In this document: in pieces, positions 8,636-19,751 of the stretch
How positions within the stretch are numbered: position 1 is the stretch's first letter
How the letters are laid out: the number at the start of each line of letters is the position of its first letter
DNA from: Saccharospirillum salsuginis
Lineage (GTDB): Bacteria; Pseudomonadota; Gammaproteobacteria; Pseudomonadales; Natronospirillaceae
Length of the DNA stretch: 64,000 bases
Assembly: GCF_014651855.1 (NCBI RefSeq)
Contig: NZ_BMXR01000006.1
Coordinates: 124,001 to 188,000, forward strand
Reading direction: 5' to 3'
The notes under the pieces: model-generated
Database searches by the model: none
What the model was told of the DNA's origin: nothing
What the model saw: the letters and a program-made list of their open reading frames with translations, nothing else
Translations under genes and position numbers: made by a program

Positions 8636-9724
8636 CTAACCATCAGCCGCCAACAACTTCTCCAACGTAACAATCTCCCCGCACTGATCCGGCGCATACC
8701 CCGGCAACTCGTTGATGGCGTCGATAAAATCCGGCGCTGCCATCAGGTCCAGCAACTGAGTCATGGTCGCCTGTCGCAGCCGTTCCTCATGCCCGATCAG
8801 TAAATAGTGCTCACTCGCCAGTTCAATAAAATCCAGATCGAACTGGCGCGCCGCCGCTTCCACACCAAAACCAACATCCGCCATACCGGACGCCACATAA
8901 GCCGCAACGGCCGTGTGGGTGTATTCCTCCTGGTCGGCGTTGTGCAGGTCGGCCGATGTCATGTCCGCTTCGTTCAACAGCATGGAAAACAGCCGGTGGG
9001 TGCCGGAATCCCGGTCCCGGTTGATGAACAGCAGCTTTTGATTCGAGAAGGGCCGAGCCAGGTCCTTCAACCCCTCAATGCCTTTCGGATTACCCCGAGG
9101 GACGATCAGCCCCTGCTTGCGGGTCACGAAGCGGATCACCTTCAGGTCCGCCGCCTGCAGGTCATCGTGGTAGTAATTCAGCGTCTGTTCGGCGAGGGCC
9201 GAGTCGGTGGGCAGGTGGAAGCTCGCCAGGTCGCACTCGCCCCGGTTCAACGCCGCCAGCGCTTCACGCGTGTTGCAGTATTGCAGCTTGAGTTCCAGCC
9301 GGTCCGGATAGCGCGGCAGCAGGGCGACGGCGTACCCGTGGCTGGCGTGCAGCCGCAGCACCGGGTGGGCGCCCTCGAACAACTGCTGCAGCTGGATGTT
9401 CAGTTCCGACGCCATACTGTCTATTTGCGGCCCCAGTCGCGCCTTAATGCGTTGTTCGGACCACAATAACACCTCACCCAGCGGGGTCAGTTCCGTGCCC
9501 TGGCCCTTGCGTTTGCGCACCAGCGGCAGGTCGAAAAAGTCCGCTCCACGGTTGATCAGGTTCCAGGCGTGGCGGTAGGACACACCGGCCTCGCGGGCGG
9601 CCACGGTCAGCCGGCCGGTGTCGCGAATGCTCTTGAGCAGGCGGAACAGGACCGGGTCGAACAGCTCGTCGGTCTCGGTCCGGAACACCCAGCTGGGGGT
9701 GATGCTGAGCTTCTTCTTATGCAT
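8636..9724 (-). CDS. ModE-type HTH regulator with periplasmic-binding-like (molybdate/LysR-type) sensor domain
   Basis: 362 residues. The N terminus (about 25-90) is a ModE/LysR-like winged helix (FRLLKSIRDTGRLTVAAREAGVSYRHAWNLI, then LTPLGEVLL). The remainder resembles the type-2 periplasmic-binding PBP_like domain (residues about 130-340; NRDRDSGTHRLFSMLL is the typical signature). It is divergent from fdsG with an 84-bp gap, so it very likely controls the formate dehydrogenase operon, possibly in response to molybdate or formate. That is inference from position and family. Its 3' end abuts the arfB remnant. Confidence 0.85.
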   Translation of the reverse strand: MHKKKLSITPSWVFRTETDELFDPVLFRLLKSIRDTGRLTVAAREAGVSYRHAWNLINRGADFFDLPLVRKRKGQGTELTPLGEVLLWSEQRIKARLGPQIDSMASELNIQLQQLFEGAHPVLRLHASHGYAVALLPRYPDRLELKLQYCNTREALAALNRGECDLASFHLPTDSALAEQTLNYYHDDLQAADLKVIRFVTRKQGLIVPRGNPKGIEGLKDLARPFSNQKLLFINRDRDSGTHRLFSMLLNEADMTSADLHNADQEEYTHTAVAAYVASGMADVGFGVEAAARQFDLDFIELASEHYLLIGHEERLRQATMTQLLDLMAAPDFIDAINELPGYAPDQCGEIVTLEKLLAADG

Positions 9725-9808
9725 CGTGCTTCATATTGGTAGGGGCCCATAAGCGTGCTATTTTCAGCATCAGACGATAAAAATCATCCGTGCCGGATAA
9801 GAACAATT

Positions 9809-10341
9809 ATGCATATATCAGCGCAAGATTCATCCGCCGGGGCGGACCTCCCCCGGGACTGGATTCAAGTAGAGGTGGCGGCGCATAAGGCCAAGCCGGG
9901 CCCGCTGCTGCCGATTCTGCACAGCATTCGCAACCGGCTCGGGTACATTCCCGAGGCGGCGGTGCCGCTCATCGCCGAAGGGTTGCAGATCACCCGCGCC
10001 GAAGTGCACGGCGTTATCAGCTTCTACCACGACTTCAACACCCACCCCGTCGGCCGCAACCGCTTGCAGGTGTGCCGGGCTGAAGCCTGCCAGGCGCGCG
10101 GTTGCCGGTCGCTGGAAGCCCACGCGCAGGAAACACTGGGCATCGGCTACCACCAGACCACACCGGACGGCGAGTTCACGCTGGAGCCGGTCTACTGCTT
10201 GGGCAACTGCGCCACCGGCCCCTCGGTGCGCCTGAATGACGACATTCACGGCCGAGTGACGCCCAAACGACTGGACGCCCTGCTCGACCAGGCCACCACC
10301 CAACCGCTGACCCTGCAACCCCTGGCGGAGGAGCCCGAATC

Positions 10342-10345
<4 letters not shown>
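9809..10345 (+). CDS. fdsG: NAD-dependent formate dehydrogenase gamma subunit (NuoE-like)
   Basis: 178 residues from ATG 9809. A GTG at 9755 is in frame but would place the start inside the divergent promoter region. Thioredoxin-like [2Fe-2S] ferredoxin fold with the four cysteines in CRAEACQARG and CLGNCATGP. It carries electrons between the diaphorase and catalytic subunits of the cytoplasmic molybdenum formate dehydrogenase, which oxidises formate to CO2 with NAD+. Its stop overlaps the start of fdsB (GTGA). Confidence 0.92.
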
Positions 10346-11931
<1,586 letters not shown>

Positions 11932-11933
11932 CC

Positions 11934-14816
11934 ATGCTGCACATCTACGACCCGAAAACCCAGACCGACCGTGACCTGGGCACACCGCCCCCGGTCGAGA
12001 CCGGCCATAGCGTCGCGCTGACCATCGACGGCCAGGCCGTCACCGTGCCCGAAGGCACCTCGGTGCTGCGCGCCGCCGCCATCGCCGGCATCCAGATTCC
12101 CAAGCTGTGCGCGACCGATAACCTCGACGCCTTCGGCTCCTGCCGGTTGTGCGCGGTCGAGATCGAAGGCCGGCGCGGCCTGCCCGCAAGTTGCACCACA
12201 CCGGTGGCCGAAGGCATGAGCGTTATCACCCAGAACGAGCGCGTCGCCAAGCTGCGCCGCAACGTGATGGAGCTGTACATCTCCGACCACCCGCTGGATT
12301 GCCTGACCTGCTCCGCCAATGGCGACTGTGAACTGCAGGACATGGCCGGCGCCGTCGGCCTGCGCGATGTGCGCTACGGCTACGAGGGCGAGAACCACCT
12401 CGATGCCGAAAAAGATACCAGCAACCCCTATTTCACCTTCGACGCCAGCAAGTGCATCGTCTGCTCGCGCTGCGTGCGCGCCTGCGAGGAAGTGCAGGGC
12501 ACCTTCGCGCTGACCATCGACGGCCGCGGGTTCGACTCCACCGTCGCCGCCGGCCAGGATGAAGACTTTATGGACTCCGAATGCGTTTCCTGCGGCGCCT
12601 GCGTCCAGGCCTGCCCGACCGCGACCCTGATGGAAAACTCCGTCATCGAGCAGGGCCAGCCGGAACACTCGGTGGTGACCACCTGCGCCTACTGCGGCGT
12701 CGGCTGCTCGTTCAAGGCTGAGATGAAAGGCAACACCGTGGTGCGCATGGTCCCGTTCAAGGACGGCCAGGCCAACCACGGCCACTCCTGCGTGAAGGGC
12801 CGTTTCGCCTTCGGTTACGCCACCCACCCGGACCGCCTGACCGCACCGATGATCCGCAACCACATCGACGAACCCTGGCGTGAAGTGAGCTGGGAAGAGG
12901 CGATCCAGTTTGCGGCTGATCGCATCAAAGCCATTCAGGCCAAATACGGCCAGGACAGCGTCGGCGGCATCACCAGCTCGCGCTGCACCAACGAAGAAGC
13001 CTACCTGGTGCAAAAGCTGGTGCGCACCGCCTTCGGCAACAACAACACCGACACCTGCGCCCGCGTCTGCCATTCCCCGACCGGCTATGGCCTGAAACAG
13101 ACCCTGGGCGAAAGCGCCGGCACCCAGACGTTCGACTCCGTGATGAAGGCGGACTGCATCGTCGTAATCGGCGCCAACCCGACCGACGCCCACCCCGTGT
13201 TCGGCTCGCAACTGCGCCGCCGCCTGCGCGAAGGCGCCAAGCTCATCGTCGCCGACCCGCGCTCCATCGACCTGCTCAAAACCCCGCACGGCGGTGAAGG
13301 TATACACCTGCCGCTGCGCCCGGGCACCAACGTCGCCCTGGTGAACGCCATGGCCCACGTCGTGGTGACCGAAGGCCTGGAAGACCGCGTTTTCATCGCC
13401 GAGCGCTGCGACGCCGGCGAATACGCCGCCTGGAACGCCTTCATCCGCGAGGAACGCCACTCCCCGGAAGCGACCGAAGAGATCACCGGAGTACCGGCCG
13501 AACAGGTGCGAGAAGCCGCGCGCCTGTACGCCAATGCCGGCAACGGCGCCATCTACTACGGCCTGGGCGTGACCGAACACAGCCAGGGCTCGACCATGGT
13601 GATGGGCATCGCCAACCTCGCGCTCGCCACCGGCAACATCGGCCGCGAAGGCGTGGGCGTGAACCCGCTGCGTGGGCAGAACAACGTCCAGGGCAGCTGC
13701 GACATGGGCAGCTTCCCGCACGAACTGCCGGGCTACCAGCACGTCTCCCAGGACGGCCCGCGCAAAGCCTTCGAAGACGCCTGGGGCGTTAAAATCGACA
13801 ACGAACCCGGCCTGCGCATCCCCAACATGTTCGACGCCGCCATCGACGGCAGCTTCAAGGGCCTGTACGTGCAGGGCGAAGACATCGCCCAGTCCGACCC
13901 CAACACCCAGCACGTGGAACAGGCGCTCAGCTCGCTCGAATGCCTGATCGTGCAGGACCTCTTCCTGAACGAGACCGCCAAATACGCCCACGTCCTGCTG
14001 CCCGGCTCCTCCTTCCTGGAGAAAGACGGCACCTTCACCAACGCCGAACGCCGCATCAACCGCGTGCGCAAAGTGATGCCCGCGCTCGCCGGCAAGGAAG
14101 ACTGGCAGGTCACCCAGGACCTTGCCAACGCCCTCGGCTACCGGATGGACTACAGCCACCCGGAAGAGATCATGAACGAGATCGCCGCCCTCACGCCCAG
14201 CTTCCACAGCGTGACCTACCAGAAGCTGGACGAACTTGGCAGCATCCAATGGCCGTGCAACGACGAGCACCCGAACGGCACCCCGATCATGCACGAAGTA
14301 GACTTCCCGATCGGCAAAGGCAAATTCGTACTCACCGACTACGTGCCGACCACCGAACGCACCAACCGCCGCTTCCCGCTGCTGCTGACCACCGGCCGCA
14401 TCCTCAGCCAATACAACGTCGGCGCCCAGACGAGACGCACCGACAACCAAACCTGGCACGACCAAGACTGGCTCGAGATCCACCCGCACGACGCCGAAGA
14501 ACGCGGCATAAACGACGGCGACTGGATCGGCCTAACCAGCCGAGCCGGCAACACCGTGCTGCAAGCCAAAATCAGCACCCGCATGCAACCGGGCGTGGTC
14601 TACACCACCTTCCACCACCCGGTCAGCGGCGCCAACGTCATCACCACCGACAACTCCGATTGGGCCACCAACTGCCCCGAATACAAAGTAACGGCCGTGC
14701 AATGCGAAAAAGTCGCCAAACCCAGCGCCTGGCAACAACGCCACCTGGAACAGCACGAAAAACAATGGGGCTTCCTCAAAACCAACCCCATAGACGAAGA
14801 ACCGGTGCTGAAATAA
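11934..14816 (+). CDS. fdsA: NAD-dependent formate dehydrogenase alpha (catalytic, molybdenum) subunit
   Basis: 960 residues from ATG 11934, chosen because GGAGGAGG lies just upstream and upstream in-frame codons fall inside fdsB. Order of sites: N-terminal [2Fe-2S] (CATDNLDAFGSCRLC), the H-C-C-C cluster, two [4Fe-4S] motifs (CIVCSRCVRAC, CVSCGACVQACP), then the molybdopterin domain starting with CAYCGVGCSF. The molybdenum ligand is Cys379 in ARVCHSP, aligned with the selenocysteine of E. coli FdhF, so this is a Cys enzyme. The C-terminal dinucleotide-binding domain is complete. The last ~300 bp show the A/C-rich synonymous codon shift described under findings. Confidence 0.95.
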   Translation: MLHIYDPKTQTDRDLGTPPPVETGHSVALTIDGQAVTVPEGTSVLRAAAIAGIQIPKLCATDNLDAFGSCRLCAVEIEGRRGLPASCTTPVAEGMSVITQNERVAKLRRNVMELYISDHPLDCLTCSANGDCELQDMAGAVGLRDVRYGYEGENHLDAEKDTSNPYFTFDASKCIVCSRCVRACEEVQGTFALTIDGRGFDSTVAAGQDEDFMDSECVSCGACVQACPTATLMENSVIEQGQPEHSVVTTCAYCGVGCSFKAEMKGNTVVRMVPFKDGQANHGHSCVKGRFAFGYATHPDRLTAPMIRNHIDEPWREVSWEEAIQFAADRIKAIQAKYGQDSVGGITSSRCTNEEAYLVQKLVRTAFGNNNTDTCARVCHSPTGYGLKQTLGESAGTQTFDSVMKADCIVVIGANPTDAHPVFGSQLRRRLREGAKLIVADPRSIDLLKTPHGGEGIHLPLRPGTNVALVNAMAHVVVTEGLEDRVFIAERCDAGEYAAWNAFIREERHSPEATEEITGVPAEQVREAARLYANAGNGAIYYGLGVTEHSQGSTMVMGIANLALATGNIGREGVGVNPLRGQNNVQGSCDMGSFPHELPGYQHVSQDGPRKAFEDAWGVKIDNEPGLRIPNMFDAAIDGSFKGLYVQGEDIAQSDPNTQHVEQALSSLECLIVQDLFLNETAKYAHVLLPGSSFLEKDGTFTNAERRINRVRKVMPALAGKEDWQVTQDLANALGYRMDYSHPEEIMNEIAALTPSFHSVTYQKLDELGSIQWPCNDEHPNGTPIMHEVDFPIGKGKFVLTDYVPTTERTNRRFPLLLTTGRILSQYNVGAQTRRTDNQTWHDQDWLEIHPHDAEERGINDGDWIGLTSRAGNTVLQAKISTRMQPGVVYTTFHHPVSGANVITTDNSDWATNCPEYKVTAVQCEKVAKPSAWQQRHLEQHEKQWGFLKTNPIDEEPVLK

Positions 14817-14829
14817 GAGCGGAAAAACC

Positions 14830-15720
14830 ATGGCGATAAAAGCACTGAACGAAACAGGCCGAACCGGCTACAGAATCCAAAAGGTAACCGTCCGCCGCCG
14901 CACTAAAGCAACCTCCGTAAAGCCCCCTCTCCCTCTGGGAGAGGGCTGGGGAGAGGGCGACCAACAAACCCCATCCCAAACCAACTGGCAAGAAACAACC
15001 AACGACGACACCCTAGCCGAAGAACTCCCAATAGCCCTAACCTACAACAACCAAACCCACGCCATAATGATGGTCACCCCAACCGACCTCGAAGACTTCG
15101 CCCTCGGCTTCACCCTAACCGAAGGCATCATCCAACACCCAAAAGAACTCTACGACCTGAACATCACCGACCACGGCGACCAAGGCATAGAGCTCAATCT
15201 ACACATCCACGGCGCCCGACAAGCCGCCCTCAAACAACAACACCGCAACATGGCCGGCCCAACCGGCTGCGGCCTCTGCGGCAAAGCCTCACTGGACCAG
15301 GTGATGCGCCCCCTACCCAAGGTAACGCCCAGACCGCAACCCAGTGCCGACGCCATACAAACCGCACTGAACCAGCTCAAGCAGTACCAACCGTTGCAAC
15401 AGATGACCGGCGCCATCCATGCCGCTGCCTGGTGCGACGAACAGGGCAAAATTCAGCTCGTGCGGGAGGACGTGGGGCGGCATAATGCGTTGGATAAACT
15501 GATTGGCGGCTTGCACAGCCAGGGCGTGAACACCGACGCCGGGTTCCTGTTGCTTTCAAGTCGGGCCAGTTTTGAATTGATCGCCAAGGCCGCGCAGTGT
15601 GACTTGGGTGCACTGGTGACTGTGAGTGGGGCTTCGAGTATGGCGGTGCAGCAGGCTAAGCACTATGGGGTTCGGTTGACCGGTTTTGCCCGGAATGGGC
15701 GGCAGGTGGCGTACTGCTGA
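14830..15720 (+). CDS. fdhD: Formate dehydrogenase accessory sulfurtransferase FdhD
   Basis: 296 residues. It passes sulfur from IscS to the molybdenum cofactor, required for formate dehydrogenase activity. The GPTGCGLCGKASL block holds the CxxC catalytic motif, and REDVGRHNALDKLIG, then LLSSRASFELIAKAA, are diagnostic. Residues about 31-43 (PPLPLGEGWGEG) are not normal FdhD sequence: they are the translation of a dispersed palindromic repeat inserted in frame. The first half of the gene is strikingly poor in T and G at third positions, while the second half returns to normal. Confidence 0.93.
   Translation: MAIKALNETGRTGYRIQKVTVRRRTKATSVKPPLPLGEGWGEGDQQTPSQTNWQETTNDDTLAEELPIALTYNNQTHAIMMVTPTDLEDFALGFTLTEGIIQHPKELYDLNITDHGDQGIELNLHIHGARQAALKQQHRNMAGPTGCGLCGKASLDQVMRPLPKVTPRPQPSADAIQTALNQLKQYQPLQQMTGAIHAAAWCDEQGKIQLVREDVGRHNALDKLIGGLHSQGVNTDAGFLLLSSRASFELIAKAAQCDLGALVTVSGASSMAVQQAKHYGVRLTGFARNGRQVAYC
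14925..14959. repeat. Dispersed palindromic repeat inside fdhD
   Basis: CCCTCTCCC (14925-14933) and GGGAGAGGG (14937-14945) form a perfect 9-bp inverted repeat with loop TCT, followed by CTGGGGAGAGGG. This is the widely seen intergenic repeat whose minus-strand translation reads LSPALSQRERG and whose plus-strand translation reads PLPLGEGWGEG. Here it lies within a coding frame and keeps the frame open. Confidence 0.75.
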
Positions 15721-15757
15721 GTGGGACTGGAGCTGTCTAACTTATATGAGTTGAGAT

Positions 15758-15973
15758 ATGAGTAATCAAACTGAAACTTTGGTAAAGATGATAAATCAGA
15801 TTGCGGAAAATACTCCCAGCAATGGAGATAGCGATGCAGCCGCCGATGCTGTTGTTGCCCATGTAAAAAAATTCTGGGCTAGACCTATGAAAATAATAAT
15901 TAAGGAGTACTTGAGCTCTAGTAACGGTAACGAGCTAGTCAAGATAGCCGAAAAGGCAATTCTCCGGCTATAG
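15758..15973 (+). CDS. fdsD: Formate dehydrogenase delta subunit
   Basis: 71 residues. The pattern LVKMINQIAENT, then AAADAVVAHVKKFWARPMKIII, is that of FdsD, in which a conserved VxxHxxxFWxPxM block is typical. FdsD is a small helper needed for assembly or stability of the FdsGBA complex. It follows fdhD by 37 bp, in the usual last position of fdsGBACD operons. Its composition is more AT-rich than the rest of the operon, perhaps because it borders the next island. Confidence 0.8.
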   Translation: MSNQTETLVKMINQIAENTPSNGDSDAAADAVVAHVKKFWARPMKIIIKEYLSSSNGNELVKIAEKAILRL

Positions 15974-16048
15974 CATCTACAAGTTAACTATTAAACATGC
16001 ATTATAGATATAAGTATGGGGGATCTTCCTTGATATAGTAGTGCACAT

Positions 16049-17167
16049 TCAATTTATGGAGAGTTTTTTATAAATGATTCTTAAAATATTCTCGGCCATA
16101 AGTGGTGAAACGCTGTTGCCTATCATTCTAAAGCTATGCCATATAGTGTTATGAAAAACAAACCAATCTGGGAAGCCTTGCAACCGCGCAGCCTCGCGAA
16201 CTGTAATTACGCGTGGTTCTGATGGGTGTATAGGGCGCATTGATTGAAAGGAACCCTTCTCCTTCCCTGTTCCAGCTCTTAGTGCAGGACATTGTCCGTT
16301 CCATTCCAATCTTGGGAAACGACTTACTGTATCGGATTTGCCTGGTGCTACGTATTTAAAACGCTGAACTACTTCTTTAGTGTGTTTTGTTGCTGAATTA
16401 CCAGATATATAGCCATTACTAATTTGAGATAAAGCAAAATCCCAGCCCAAGGAGGTGTTTGGTAATAAGTTAATTTTTTTGACGTATTTAGATAATGCAG
16501 TGTAATTTCTGTGATATTTGCTCCACCGGAAGTTGTTGATAGTTTCATTGGAAAACGTTGGCGAAGGAAGATCTGAAATGGCATCGGAAACCGAACAATA
16601 TTTAAGTGTCGATGTATTGATTATTTCATTTTCATTGATCAAATCCATTTCATTGGGGTCAATTCCTATTACAATTACTCGTTTTCGATTTGTGGCTGCA
16701 CCGTAATCACGAGCATTTACAACAAGTGGTCCAACAATAATATATTTTTTACTTACCGACTCTATGGAGTCAAAAAGAATTTTACGGTTTCTTTCGTCAA
16801 GTATGCCTTCCACGTTTTCCATTACGAAAAACTTTGGCTTTAGAATATTGATGTTTTTAAAAAACATGCCAACAACTGCATTTCGCGGATCACCTATCTC
16901 TCTCTTTCCTATTCTACTGAAGCCTTGACACGGAGGGCCACCAATTACACCTGTCGGCCTCTCGCCATTTGTAATACTATTCCATCGTGCCTTGGTGAAT
17001 GAACCTATGTCAGCATTCAATGTATTAGCGCTGGGAAAGTTTAAGTTAAAACTAGAATGTAATGTTTTATCCACGTCAACACTAATCTTAACCTGAAAGC
17101 CTGCTTTCTCTGCTCCCAGGCTAAAACCTCCGCATCCGGAGCAGAGGTCAATGATTTGGTGTTTCAT
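16049..17167 (-). CDS. DNA (cytosine-5)-methyltransferase
   Basis: 372 residues with the C5-methyltransferase motifs in order: I (DLCSGCGGFSLGAEKAGF), IV with the catalytic Cys (GGPPCQGFSRIG), VI (MENVEGIL), VIII (ATNRKRVIVIG), IX (REAARLQGFPDW) and X (GNSVSPLMA). The target-recognition region between VIII and IX is short. It is the last gene of a three-gene minus-strand operon with a GHKL ATPase. No recognisable restriction nuclease or Vsr gene is adjacent, so it is either the modification arm of an unusual defence system or a regulator of it. Confidence 0.92.
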   Translation of the reverse strand: MKHQIIDLCSGCGGFSLGAEKAGFQVKISVDVDKTLHSSFNLNFPSANTLNADIGSFTKARWNSITNGERPTGVIGGPPCQGFSRIGKREIGDPRNAVVGMFFKNINILKPKFFVMENVEGILDERNRKILFDSIESVSKKYIIVGPLVVNARDYGAATNRKRVIVIGIDPNEMDLINENEIINTSTLKYCSVSDAISDLPSPTFSNETINNFRWSKYHRNYTALSKYVKKINLLPNTSLGWDFALSQISNGYISGNSATKHTKEVVQRFKYVAPGKSDTVSRFPRLEWNGQCPALRAGTGKEKGSFQSMRPIHPSEPRVITVREAARLQGFPDWFVFHNTIWHSFRMIGNSVSPLMAENILRIIYKKLSIN

Positions 17168-17237
17168 TCGAAATATCTCAGCTATTTTTTTCGATTATAC
17201 ATGGTTCTTCGATGCCTGTCGATCGTTGAGTGGGCCA

Positions 17238-18212
17238 TTATACCAATACTCTACTGAATTGTGGGTAGTACCTATAAAATTTCTTATAGTTATTGATCAA
17301 TTCTGATGATTTCTCAGCATCACTGTCAAATTGAAATCCTAACTCATCTTCAATAGTTTCAATTTCGGTTGGCAGTTTCTTGTCCAGCCAAAGTCTTTCT
17401 CTAATAGAAAGGGAAGGCACGTCGATGTCAATTGGGGCTGACCAATCTTTATTTGAAAGCTCCCAACATTCGATATCAGTCTGATTATAAAATTCAGTGC
17501 ATTCTTCATTTTCCACTTTCACCATTGTAATAGTCAGCATTCGTTGGCCGTCTTTATATGTGAAAGCTCCGATTGGTAATATTGCACTCCCAGTATATTC
17601 TGCTGCCTTATGGCAAACTCTTTCTACACTTTTAATTAGAGCTTCTGGAAATCCTCTTGCGGTCATATAATCAATGTCGATATTGTTGGGTAGATAATCA
17701 GAAAGTTGACTTCTTAATCGGTGTAATCGAGAATTTTTTAGCTTTTCGCCTCGCTCTTTTTGAGGTTTTCCTAGTGTGCTTAAGTCTGCGTTTAAAGTGA
17801 CTTTTATTATATCATTGTTTTGTAATTTTTGAACTAAGGAATAGAGTTCTGATAGTTGTTGGTATCGTTCCCTTGGTGATGCATAATCTAGCCAGAATAT
17901 CGCATTGTCGTTGGAAGAATATTCACTAATAAACTGTTCGGTAGTGGTCAATTGGCACTCGATACATGAGAGTGGTGTATTGAATTTTTGCCTTTCTAAA
18001 ACATGTTGGTCTAGTTCTATGCTAATCATTTTTGGCAGTCCAAAATGACCATGTAACAATTTGAAGTCTTCGAGAAATGGGCCTCCTAAACCTATATATG
18101 TATAATGCTTGATATTTAGAGATTTGTTGAGCTTGCTGAGTATCTCTATGAATATTTGGCGATCAATCGCTTTTCCTTGCCTTAAGTGGTATGGAAGATA
18201 GCCGCCACTCAT
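17238..18212 (-). CDS. Rossmann-like (putative SAM-methyltransferase fold) protein of GHKL/Dcm operon
   Basis: 324 residues, family not named with confidence. About residues 35-70 read YTYIGLGGPFLEDFKLLHGH then MISIELD, which resembles a glycine-rich strand-loop-helix followed by an acidic strand end, as in SAM-dependent methyltransferases. FWLDYASPRERYQQL further on fits the motif IV strand. It overlaps the upstream ATPase gene by four bases (ATGA) and precedes the cytosine methyltransferase by 70 bp, so the three are one unit. It may be an effector or a second modification enzyme. Confidence 0.7.
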   Translation of the reverse strand: MSGGYLPYHLRQGKAIDRQIFIEILSKLNKSLNIKHYTYIGLGGPFLEDFKLLHGHFGLPKMISIELDQHVLERQKFNTPLSCIECQLTTTEQFISEYSSNDNAIFWLDYASPRERYQQLSELYSLVQKLQNNDIIKVTLNADLSTLGKPQKERGEKLKNSRLHRLRSQLSDYLPNNIDIDYMTARGFPEALIKSVERVCHKAAEYTGSAILPIGAFTYKDGQRMLTITMVKVENEECTEFYNQTDIECWELSNKDWSAPIDIDVPSLSIRERLWLDKKLPTEIETIEDELGFQFDSDAEKSSELINNYKKFYRYYPQFSRVLV

Positions 18213-19642
18213 TCTAGATCCTCCTTAGAATCTTCTAGTATTAAATCGAAACATTTCTCACCAACGGTGCTTGGCTCAATATCGTCATTGTCAAATAGGT
18301 ATTGTGATACTTTTTTTATGTCGCTTTGCTTTTTTGAAAACCTGATCCACTTGCTCACCACAGTTTCTGACTTTGGTTTAGGGAGTTTGGGGATGAATTT
18401 CTTTTCATTGGGGTTCTTTTTAGGGTTGACCCATAATTCACTTTTAATGTTGTTGGTGACAGATCTAATGCTGGCAGCGTTTGCTGAATCGAATATTTCT
18501 TTTTCTTTTTCTTTGTAACCTTTCCATATGTTCGTATGCTGGGTGAAGATTTTCAGTCCTTCACACATGAAATCTTTCACATATAAGTAAAGTTCATCAC
18601 CTGCTTCAAGACCTCTCTTTGTAGTGTTGATAGGAAGTTTTTCTGCATCATTACATGAAAACTCTACAACACCTGAAATATCTCTAAACTGAGGGTGGTA
18701 TGAGGGTACTGTACCTGTTCCCCAGCCCGTTAATCTGGTTCTGTCCTTGTACAATACGACTCGGTCGTTAGCAATAATAGTCCATCCCGCCTGCTCTTTC
18801 TTTCTTGGTGCTTCAGTATATTCGGCGACTTCCGACTCGCCAGGTGGTTGAGCTAAAAAGCCTACTACGATACGAATTTGAACTCCATTTTTCGTGCCTT
18901 CATAAATAAATGGCAATATCCCTTGGTTGTTTTCATAGTCATCAAAAGATGATGCTAAAACATCTAACGGTTGTGGAGTGACTATTTGCTCATCAATTAT
19001 TACATTGAATCCGTTTTGGATTATATACGTGTAATGTGTAGATACCAATTCAGAAAGTTGTTCATTGAACTCACCGGCGTGCTTAAATTTCTCTCTAATA
19101 TGATCATGCAGATTGCTTATGGATATTTTGGTTCCAACATTCTCTTGGTTTGCTTCCGGTTCTAATAACCTAAGCTCCCAGTCTTCATCGTTTTTCAACC
19201 ATTCAGGCTTTATGTTTACTTTATAGCACTCTTCATCGTCGTGCTTTGATTCGATTGTACTAGAAAGGCCCATCTTGAAGATGGCTCTTTTCATTCCTAT
19301 GCCATAAATACCTACAGTTGGTATTTCTCCATCAGTACGGTCATCTGGTCTTCCAAAACGGAATGCATAATTTTTTGCTATGTCTCTTGGAATTCCTCCG
19401 CAATTGTCTTCTATTGTGAATTTGTCTTCTGAAACTGTAATTTTTGCCCAGTATCCCTCATACGGCCTTTCTGTAGTTTCTTTGTCAGTATTATGGATGG
19501 TTCTTTGAATTCCATCTACACAGTTGTCTAACAAGTCTAGGATCGCATCATTAAGTTCAATGTCACGTGTTAACATATCAACAAAGAACCTTTTTGTAGG
19601 GGATGCTTGTATTACGTCTATATTCCCATCTTGCTCGGACAT
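18209..19642 (-). CDS. GHKL-type ATPase (MORC/Hsp90/MutL-like)
   Basis: 477 residues. The Bergerat ATP-binding fold is visible at the N terminus: N-box LNDAILDLLDNCVDGI (about 29-44), G1 box FTIEDNCGGIP (about 75) and G2 box GIYGIGMKRAIFKMG (about 108). A GTKISISNL block follows, and an S5-like region carries TTKRGLE near 340. The C-terminal third is charged. Prokaryotic MORC-like ATPases are known to occur with DNA methylases in restriction-like defence loci, and this operon has that form. It is the first gene of the unit and starts 22 bp upstream of the end of an AT-rich leader. Confidence 0.82.
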   Translation of the reverse strand: MSEQDGNIDVIQASPTKRFFVDMLTRDIELNDAILDLLDNCVDGIQRTIHNTDKETTERPYEGYWAKITVSEDKFTIEDNCGGIPRDIAKNYAFRFGRPDDRTDGEIPTVGIYGIGMKRAIFKMGLSSTIESKHDDEECYKVNIKPEWLKNDEDWELRLLEPEANQENVGTKISISNLHDHIREKFKHAGEFNEQLSELVSTHYTYIIQNGFNVIIDEQIVTPQPLDVLASSFDDYENNQGILPFIYEGTKNGVQIRIVVGFLAQPPGESEVAEYTEAPRKKEQAGWTIIANDRVVLYKDRTRLTGWGTGTVPSYHPQFRDISGVVEFSCNDAEKLPINTTKRGLEAGDELYLYVKDFMCEGLKIFTQHTNIWKGYKEKEKEIFDSANAASIRSVTNNIKSELWVNPKKNPNEKKFIPKLPKPKSETVVSKWIRFSKKQSDIKKVSQYLFDNDDIEPSTVGEKCFDLILEDSKEDLE

Positions 19643-19751
19643 TATATGGCTCCTTGGTATCGGTTATTTTGGTGTATTCGCAGGTGCACTATCAGATTGT
19701 CGATAATTCTAGTTAGAAAGGCTTTCCAAATGCGAGTAGGGCGTCGCTTTC

